This document shows, in pieces, positions 1-9,100 of a stretch of 11,316 bases of DNA. Where the stretch lies: assembly GCA_002284615.2 (NCBI GenBank), contig MU069658.1, positions 550,868-562,183 of the forward strand. The letters are read 5' to 3'. Made by a program: the position numbers and the translations under genes. Numbering within the stretch: the stretch's first letter is position 1; every line of letters starts with the position of its first letter. Origin of the DNA: Dunaliella salina. Its lineage: Eukaryota; Chlorophyta; Chlorophyceae; Chlamydomonadales; Dunaliellaceae. Below the pieces are notes generated by a model that saw only the letters and a program-made list of their open reading frames with translations, was not told where the DNA came from and did not search any database.

Positions 1-213
1 GTGCGTGCGTGAGTGCGCACGCATGTGTGTTTTGACTAGCAATGTGCGCACAGCAGAAAAGCGCCTGAGGTTTAGGCCCACGCAGATGACAGATGACAAA
101 AGCACATCTTCCTGTTCCACTTCCATGAAGGGCAAACAAAAGCTTCTGTCACCTGGGCTGACCTTCTTGTGCGGAAGGATCCAGATCTGCGGAATGATGT
201 GGTCTGCTTGCAG
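1..213 (+). other. Probable intron, possibly 5' part of exon 1
   Basis: Begins with alternating GTGCGTGCGT sequence. A frame in phase with exon 1 is open across almost all of it, and 143-213 has weak AK7-like content (LLSPGLTFLCG). Otherwise nothing recognisable. Confidence 0.4.
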
Positions 214-331
214 GACGGCATGGGAGGTCACTATGGGCCCCGCTGTGGTCTATGGCCCTGGCACCAACAAGCTGCCCATGGTGCATGTGGACGACCTGGC
301 TGCTTACATTGCTGCAGCAGCTTCGGAAGAG
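214..331 (+). CDS. Exon 1: end of epimerase-like domain
   Basis: Acceptor CTTGCAG ends at 213 and donor GAG|GTGAGC begins at 332. One base completes a split codon and 39 codons follow, beginning TAWEVTMGPAVVYGPGTNKL and ending AAAASEE, exit phase 0. The PGTNKLPMVHVDDLA stretch corresponds to the substrate-side region of SDR/epimerase folds and to the GNGTNVIPTIHVLDLA stretch I recall from AK7. The start is uncertain: the frame is open upstream, and 143-213 reads LLSPGLTFLCG, which resembles the preceding AK7 segment, so the exon could begin at 143 after AAAAG. A second, partial copy of its 3' half follows at 361-421. Confidence 0.75.
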
Positions 332-3300
332 GTGAGCGAGGACTTCCGGAGGCAGTGAGCCATGATGCATGTGGACGACCTTGCAGCCTACTTTGCTGCA
401 GCAGCTTCGGAAGAGGTGAGTCAGGTCTTATGGATGAGGTGAGCTAAGTGTAAAGGAGGAGGTAAGCGAAGATCTTAGGATTGAAGGAGGAGGACACAAA
501 CGCGTGGTTGTGAGGGAAGTGCTTGTGATGTGAGTACGTGCTTCAAGGGAAGAAGTGATGAGGTGATGGGCGGTGTGTAGAGTGAGGGTGCTGCTCTGGG
601 ATTCCTTCAGTGCAACGCTCAACACATCTGATGCAGGTGGTGCAGGTGTTTGTAAAACTAGGCTTAAAGGCATAATGGCGTTTGCCAAATCTAACGCAGA
701 TGGCCAAGGTGCCCAAGACACCTGGCTTTGTGAACCTTGGTGCATCCAAACCTGTGACACACGGCACATGTTATGCAGGTGGTGTAGGCCCAAGACCTGT
801 AAAGCATGCCTGTCCCTTCCCCTTACTTAGACTTTAAGTACTTTTAAGTACTGACAGATACAGCTCAGCACATACAGGTGTATGGTCACATGTCAGGAGG
901 TGCAAGTCTCTTGCAGGACGAACTGGAGTTTCTCCCAGCACGAGCTGGTGTCTGCCCACATGCCACAGAATTGCAAAAACCTCAATTGATTCAACACTAG
1001 CCATCCCTGATGGCACGACACTGTACTTCATGCCGCCTCTTCCCCCCCCTCCTCTCTCGCACTTCACGCTCCTGATTATTTGGCCGTATAGCACGGAGCA
1101 CACAGTGACTCATGCCCGCTCATGTGTGCTCCACACACTGCACAGGCACGCGCTGCCCTGCCAGAAACACAGCAGTATTCGCTGCTCATGTGTGCTCCTC
1201 GCACTGCACAGGCGCGTGCTGCCCTGCCAGAAACGCAGCAGTACCTGCTGGTCATTGACTGCGCGTCACCGAGGCAGCCGGCATTATCGAGCAAAGGCGA
1301 TGATGACTTCACCCTCCTGATTGTTTTGTGGTGTTGGACGGTGCACAAAGGGACACACGCCCACTCATGTCTGCTTCTCACACTGCACAGGCACGCGCTG
1401 CCCTGCCAGAAACGCAACAGTACCTGCTGGTGACCGACTGCGCGTCACCAGGCCAGCCTGGCACTATCGAGCAAAAGGCGATGGTGACTTCCATCGCGGA
1501 GCGGCTGGGAACAGGGGAGGTGAAGTGAGTGTCTCTCATGCCCGATTGGCCGTGGGCCGTGCATTAACCATGGGCAGGGCATTCCACAGGAGGTTGAAAC
1601 AGGGTGTGTGTGCTCACATTGGAGGTCGAGTGAGTGCCGAGTGCCTCTCACGCCAGAGCCGCCATGCTGTGCTGAACGCGGGCTTGAATTATTTGGACAC
1701 ATGTTGTTCGAGTGCTTCCAATCGCAGGGCAAAGACCCTAAGGGGTGTGCATGCCAGGAGCTTGAAACAGGGTGTTCGCTCACGGGCTCAATCATCTCTT
1801 GGGGCGCCCTGTTCACTGATGTACCTCTTGAACCAACCAGGGTTGGGTCATTCGCCGGTTTGGCAAAATGAATTTGCCAATTATGCGAGAAAATTCGAGA
1901 TTCGACGCATGATGCGAACGCATGGTTGCCTACAGGCAAGGGGCTGGGAAGGGGGTAGCAACCACCCCCTCACCCCCTTGCCTTCCTTTCCCCCCGCACC
2001 CGGCTTTATTAACATATGATGGGGAAGGATAAGTGTAAATGGCAGAAGGGTGACCTCAAATGGGAAGGGTTGCAGGGGGGTTTTAGGGGAGTTCCTGCCC
2101 CGTTTTTGCCAAGGGGCTTAAAATTGGACGAATTGCACTTTTAAGATGCGGAAAAATGCGAATTCGCCAATAATTCGAAATTGGCGAATGACCCAACCCT
2201 CGAACCAACATATGTACAGCTGTTTGAATGGTGATGCAATACACAATGATTTAAAATTGCGGTTTCCGTGGTAGGACCTTCTGGCACTCTCTCACCCTGT
2301 CACATTGTATTTGAAGGAGGGCGAAAACTCGCTCATGTTAATTGCTTGCTTCCGTGTGCCACACACATGTGAGTGATTGGCTGCTCATGCTAGTTTCCCT
2401 TTTCTGCTGCATCTCAGAAGTCTTTGTCTACTTCCTATTGCTGATTTTCCTGCTCATTTGCTCATTTTTTCACTTAGGATTTTTCGCTCATTTCTCCACT
2501 CAGGAACATTCCTTCAGAGGAGCTCCTTTTTTCAGCGGGTGGTCGGCATGCTGAGCTGTTCACCCTCGATGCCCCCATGGCCACAACACCTTTATCCCCT
2601 GCAGCAAGCTACACCCCAAAGTACTCCCAGGGCTTTCTGGCTAACCTGGAAGAGGTGCGTGCCTGAAGAGTTGCGCCCCCATGTGCAGCCTGAGCCCTAC
2701 ATGTGCGCTTGCAAAATCCAGGACACATTTTCCTACTTGGCAGATGTTACTCTGTGGCGAAAAAAATGCGCAAGCAGGTCATCAACCAGTGGCTCACAAT
2801 GCGCAATGTGCGGCCCCTGCGCATCTTACTGCAGTGACTTATTGTGACCCCTGCACATCTTATCATGCACGCATCTTAGCATCTTACAGCAGCACCTTAC
2901 TGGGCATGCATCTTACTGCATCTGACTGCGCATCTTAATGTGTATGCATCTTAATGTGTATGCATGTGTATGCAGATCATCAACCAGTGGCTCACAGTGC
3001 GCAATGTGCGGCCCCTGCGCATCTTACTGGGCATGCATCTTACTGCAGCGACTTATCATGCACGCATCTTAGCATCTTACAGCAGCATCTTACTGTGCCT
3101 GCATCTAACTGCATCTGACTGCACAATTTTGTCACGTAACAGTGATACATACGTTACGATTAGATATCAAGGACGCAATGTCCTGGCTAGTCCTTTTCGC
3201 AACATAACATAGGTAGCGAAGCGCAGGTTCGAGTCCGGCGGATGCAGTCGTGGCGGGGAACTTTCTCAGGTTTCATACCCGGGCGATGTGTCCAGAGGCC

Positions 3301-6015
3301 CAACACCTAGCATGACGCACCCCTCATCAATTAGATGGAGGGGAATGTCACGTAACAGTGATATACGCGTTGCGATTAGGTATCAGGGATGCAACGTCCT
3401 GGCTAGTCCTTTCGCAACGTAACAAACTTAATGTGCCTGCAGGTCATCAACCAGTGGCTCACAGTGCGCAATGTGCGCCCCCTTCGCATCTTACTGGCGG
3501 GGCCCCCAATGGCAGGCAAGTCCTCTTTGCTCTCCTCTCCCTTACCTTCATGCACAATCCAATAGTGGTAAGGAGGAAAAATGTGGATCTTTCCCTGTAT
3601 TGCTGGTCTGGCGTGTGATCATAAAACTAGTGTTTCTGCTGTACTCGACTTCTCCACCTCCTTCTCCCTTTCCCACCCTCATGTTCAAAGTGAATAGCTC
3701 CTCTGCTTAATCTGCCGGCGCAGTAAAACCTGTGTACTTGCACCCTTGAACCTTGTAACCTGCAGTCTCACAGGCAACCCTTGTAACCTTGCAAGCCTTG
3801 TCACCCATGGACTTTTGAACCTGCGTAACCTTTGCAACCTTGCAACCCTTGTGACTTGGAACCTGTGGCCACAGGCAAGAAACCAGCAACCCTCATACCC
3901 TCGCAACCCTTGAAACCTTGAACCTTGTAACCTGTGGTCTCAAAGGCAACCCTTGCAAGCCTTTTAAGCCTTGTGGCTTTGAACCTGCGTAACCTCTGCA
4001 ACCTTGCAACCCTTGTAACTTAGGACCTGTGGCCAAAGGCAAATAAACAGCAACCTTAGTACCCTCGCAACCCTTGAAACGTTGTAATCCGCGGTCACAC
4101 AGGCATCCCTTGTAACCTTGCAAGCCTTGTAAGCCTTATGACTTTGGACCTGTGCAAACCTTGTAACCCTCGCAACCGTAAGTCATGTGGTCGAACAGGC
4201 AAGACAACAGCAGCCACTCGCCTCGCGGAGCTGTACAACCTCAAGTGCATCAACGCAAAGGACCTTTTGGCAGCCAAGAACCGCCTGCCCCCCGATCTCC
4301 TGAAGGTCAGTGTCACAGGCAAGTCTACCTGCCAAGGGATGCAAATGAAGCTCACACTCATGAGCTTCTGAGCTTGTCTGCGTCAGTCCTGTATATTAAA
4401 CCCAGCATTAGTAGCTCTCTTGGAATGATGCACAAACATGCAGATTCTGTACTTCTCTGATCCTTGGATCTCGCACTTAACTGTCTTTTGAGCATGTCTC
4501 ATAGGCATGCTTTCTTGCATACACAGGTGTTTGAGTCTGAGATGAGCGGCAAAGAACCCAGGGCATCTGCAGCCACAATGGCAGCCCTCTTTCGAGAGTG
4601 AGTCGCATGCCTGATAATGCACTTACTACGTACGCCTAGTAGTAGCGTGGGACCTCAACTTGATTTGTCATGGCAGAGGGTAAACAGAGTGCGAGTTCAT
4701 CACCTTGGCGAATGACAGCCAGCACCTCCATGCGTTGCTCAGGATCTAGGAAGGCTCTGATGTTAAATATGTAAGGTTGGCCAATTCCATACAAATGCAT
4801 AATACACGACAAGTACTACATGATATGTATGGCGTGTGTACAGGCACGCTTCGATCCATTCAACAGTAAAAGTTGAAAATCCAATGCATGCATGCCAAAT
4901 TCTGTCCTTGTACACATAGATGTTATTTGCGTGTATCATATTTGAAAAGCCCATGCATGGAATTGGCCAACCCTAACATGGCCAATTCTCAACTTCACAA
5001 ATATGAGAAGACCGCTTTTGTTGCTTGGTGTGCTGCTCCTCGTGTGTGAAAATGTGTTAGTGCGCAAAAGGCTCCATTGTCACTCAACCAGAACTCTCCT
5101 TCGGAGTCCTTGCATTCTGCCGTTTACAGGGGCACTTGCACAATCAATGGGGCTGTGATTGCATGCTGGGATTGCGAGGTCTTGCCTCTCTTCTCAATCG
5201 AGCATCTGCCTTGCTGATGAGGGTGCCGAAGAAACGCTCAGGAGGCACAATTTGGGTTAGATGGAATGCCAAGCTCGCTGCAAAGCACTGCTCCATTTCA
5301 GGCGGTTGTCGATTTGAAAGAGCAGCCTCAAATTAGAAAAGCCTAGGAGGTGGACCCTGGATGTTCTTTGAATGTGTGGAGATGCGCTCATTTCTTCACA
5401 GGCTATCCTGCTCCACCTTGTCATAAACCATGATCACCTCCTTACATGCGCAAGAACCTTTGCACCCTTCATCCATGCTGACTCTCGTCCTCACAAGCAT
5501 AAGGTCTCCCACTGCGACAAAAATGCCCCTGCAGTTCTCATGCACACACTTTCCTCTGCCTTCGTGCGCCTCCATCCTGCAGGCTAGTGGCCCCGGACCT
5601 CCTGTGGCGCAACAGAGGCTTCGTTTTGGATGGTTGGCCACGCACTGCAAATGCTGCGCGTTGCGCATTTATGCAGCAGGCGCCTTTGGATGAGGAGGAT
5701 CAGGCAGAGCTGGCTGCTGAGGTATGGGCACAAGGTTGAGATGATCGCCGCCGGTTGAGCACATAAACATGTCATTATCGCCATCGCTGCCAGTTTAGAC
5801 CTCCCTTGGACAGGGAGGCCCTAGTCAGTGGGCAGAGGCGAAATTGAGCACTGCACTGCGTTGTACCAACCTTTAGGACGACAGGGATTGTGATGTGTGT
5901 GGCTCGTCGGTTGCATCTGTGTTGGCAGAGCATGGAGTACTTTGGTTATGAGCAGAGAGGGGCATGTGAGGCATGGAATCACACTTCATAGGAAGGTGTT
6001 TGGTGCGCATTTTGA

Positions 6016-6110
<95 letters not shown>

Positions 6111-6111
6111 N

Positions 6112-6174
<63 letters not shown>

Positions 6175-9100
6175 ATAAAGGTGGTTCCTACCCAGTTGTG
6201 CCTGCTTAGGGTCCAGATGTGGAGAAAGTTTTATTCCAACATGATTGCGTTCCTAAGAACAATTGGCAGAGCTCGAAGCCAAAGGGTTTGCTGATAGCTG
6301 TATTCATGACACTGGAAACACTGGTAAATTACATGGAACATGCGAAATGATGAGGCCCATCGCATCACTTGAGCCAGCAAGTGAAGCCTATTTTGTTAGC
6401 TTCTGCACATATCGCCTGCGTGACAGACCGGTGACTTATCAGTGAGATCCAGGGTTACAGGGTTACAGAAATGAGGCCTTCAGTCAATACCTTAGACCGT
6501 TAGCCTGCTCGTAAAAAAGAACAATTTCACGAAGAAAGAAAAAGGAGTTTGGCGTTTGTTTTTCAAGAAATTGTCAGTGAGATTCAGGCAGGTCCATGCT
6601 TGTTGGCGCGCGTGACGTGCTTGATTGACGAGTGAGCTTGTCTAATTGAGATGCAACTTGTTTCATTGATGAATGACATTGTCTAATTGAGATGCAACTT
6701 GTTTCATTGATGAATGACCTTGTCTAATTGAGATGCAACTTGTTTCATTGATGAATGACCTTATCTAGTTGAGATATAACTTGTTTACTTGATGAATGAC
6801 CTTGTCTAGTTGAGATGCAATTAGTCATCTAATGGATGATGCAATTTGTTTAATTGATGAGCCCCCACCAGCCAACTCGTCAAATTGATGAATGAACTTG
6901 TCTAATTCATGTGCCCCCTGCAGGAGGCTGCAAAAGCAGGGGCCACCCCAGCTGCCAAGCCAGGAGGCAAAGGTTTGTTGACACTGCTACAGTTGTGGTC
7001 TTGACTGTCTGGAGTTGAAGTTTTGTATGCGGTGGCGAAGTATGGTGGCACTACCGGCCCTGGTGCAGCAAGTGCGACAGTGTAATGGGTTAGTGTAATG
7101 GAAGTGCAAAGTGGGTGCAAAGTGTGGCGGCATTGCCACAGCCCTGGAAATGAAGTAGGGATCTTGCCCCGGCGCAGCTAGCACGACAGTTTCGTGGCAA
7201 AGCAAAGTAAAGGCGAAGGTGTGGTGGCACCGCTCAAGGGGTAGGAGGTGGTGTGTTCATACTGTTTGTGCTTAATGTGTTCCTATGTTTCAGCATTGTT
7301 CTCTGGAGCGTTTGGCGTGCAATCGAGGTACTTTCACGCCAAAGCACTTGTTTCTGGCTGCAGAGGGAGGCGATCAGGATTGCTTCTAGCTCCAGCACAA
7401 ATGCTCAAAGGTACCCAGCTTCACTGCACTGAAAAGCATTTACATGGTTACACATCCTCAGTGAACCTGGTACCTGGTACCTGGCAGAAAAAGTAGAGAT
7501 TTTGCCAGGGCAGAATATGGACGCACATGTACTGGGACAAACGAATGTAGGGAAGGCACCTCCTCCTCCCAAAAAGGATCCAAAGGCATCCAAAGCCGCC
7601 CCTGCAGTGGACGGTGGGCCAAGCATCGCTCCTGGCAACAAGCTGGTGCCTGATGCCGCGCTCGCTCCCACGCATTTCATTGAGGTGGGCGGAGGTTAGA
7701 AGGAAAAGAAGAACAAACCAAGAGCGTGATCAACCACCAGCATGACCAATCACCAGTGAGACCAGTCAAGGCATTGTTTACAATCGCGCAAGGCTAGGTT
7801 ATAAACACCGCCTGTGACCATGCAAGGCCCTCAGCATGTATGCTATGTTGATGGCATTGAAAGCACTCCCCACAACGATTAAGGAAACAAGGATACCTTG
7901 GGCCGAGGCACTGTGTATCCCTCCAACTATTTTTATGGAAAGGTTGTCACTTTGTCACTCACATTTTGCCTGGCTGCCAAGAAGAGCAGCAGAACATGTT
8001 TTCCCTGCACGCATGCACATGTCCAGGTGAGCATCAGGAAAAGCCCACTAGTGCCACAAGAATCTTGAGCAAAGCACGGCAACTGAACTCTGCACCAGGG
8101 ATGGGTCATACGCGAAAACGCGGATTTCAACATATCGATAAAACTGATGATTAAACGTGTATGCTCCAAATGCAAATGAAAAAATCGCCTACAGTGCCAA
8201 TTGCACGTAGCACGTCCTTATGTGTGTACGCATCTTTCTCGCGCTTTGAACGCGTACGGCTCCTCCCAATCCCGTGTATGAACCATCCCTGCTCTTTGCA
8301 CATGTCTCCATGTTTTTGAGCATAAGATGTGCCTGTGCATCTGCTGCCTTGCATGACGTTAAAGGCTCAGGGCATTCCCACGATGGCATGCATGTGCGCT
8401 TTTTTTGGTTGCAACTTGCAAAATGCAACTTGCCTGACCAGCAGGTTTTGTTTGAAAGGCTCTTGGGTCCTTTGTTTGAAAGGAAGATTGATGGATGTCA
8501 GACTCCATTCCCAATTTTGTGATGTGCACATGATGAGCCTGTCGAGCCCCCCCCCCTCCCCCCCAACAAACACACACACATACATGTGCGTATTTACACG
8601 CACACACACAGGCCTTTGCTGTTGAGCGGGCTTGCTGCTTGATTTCCAAAGCTTTCCAAAAAAAGGAAACCCTGAAATCGTGGACTTGAGTGGGCTTTCC
8701 CCGGCGCATGCAGTGTGGTCGTGAGGAGGATGTCCTGCAGGATCGAGTGCAGGGGATAGTTTTCCTGGCTGCCGGCGTTTAGGGATGAAGCACTTGCTGC
8801 TGATTGTGCACAGGCAGCTTGATGCATACAGGTTTTCCCTTGGTACATAAACCATGTAGGATTGTTCGTGCCGTAGCCAGGTAGCAGCTTTTTCTATTTG
8901 AAATGCAGCTTGACGCTGACGAGGAAGTTCTGCAGAAGCGCTTGCAAGCTGTGGAGGCTGCAGAGCAGGAGGCCCTCCGCTCAAGCACGCCAGCGCCCGA
9001 CAAGCGTGAGTACAGCCATTGGTTGAGTCTAGAGCCTCGAGTGCTTAGGGTCTGGTGTATTTAGACTTTGGCAGGCTGCCTACTTTGAAGTGTGCCTTGT

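Larger units (their letters stand above)
2655..3442 (+). other. Intron 3 (GT-AG), boundaries partly uncertain
   Basis: If exon 3 joins exon 4 directly, this is a 788-bp intron. It contains two truncated copies of the exon 4 5' edge, a minisatellite of GCATCTTA(C/G) words (2822-3120) and a 295-bp inserted element (3130-3424). A possible extra exon lies at 2722-2777. Confidence 0.6.
2763..3515 (+). repeat. Three copies of exon 4 5' edge
   Basis: GCAG|(G/A)TCATCAACCAGTGGCTCACA occurs at 2778, 2976 and 3443, each followed by GCGCAATGTGCG and a CGCATCTTACT end. Only the last continues into the P-loop. The first two break off after CGCATCTTACT, where GCATCTTAC minisatellite sequence begins. The second and third copies are separated by the 3130-3424 element. 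Confidence 0.88.
5722..6923 (+). other. Intron 7 (GT-AG)
   Basis: 1202 bp, GTATGG to CCCTGCAG. Holds a (TG)n tract and the 41-bp array. The stretch 6175-6630 has no feature I can name; a 60-codon ORF at 6263-6445 does not resemble AK7 and is not needed for phase. Confidence 0.75.

Noticed and set aside
1321..2019. 232-codon plus-strand ORF, the longest in the window
   Set aside because: Wrong frame for exon 2 and it runs into the hAT-like element; composition looks like chance.
2342..2554. ORF with a strongly hydrophobic stretch, like a membrane protein
   Set aside because: It translates the pyrimidine-rich tract before the exon 3 acceptor and is out of frame with exon 3.
3185..3245. Complete tRNA gene around the B-box
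   Set aside because: Only the B-box and a partial T-arm are visible; no acceptor stem, anticodon arm or good A-box can be paired.
3685..4123. Overlapping minus-strand ORFs with LQGLQGCKGY-like repeats
   Set aside because: By-products of the AACCTTGCAACCC array in intron 4.
5897..6294. Cys-Val or Thr-His ORFs
   Set aside because: Direct translation of the (TG)n microsatellite on both strands.
6263..6445. 60-codon ORF ending RPVTYQ as an extra AK7 exon
   Set aside because: No convincing AK7 similarity, and exons 7 and 8 already join in phase 0 without it.
8367..8984. 205-codon minus-strand ORF, the second longest in the window
   Set aside because: It overlaps exon 10 on the opposite strand, crosses the C-rich and CA-rich tracts, and shows no recognisable domain.
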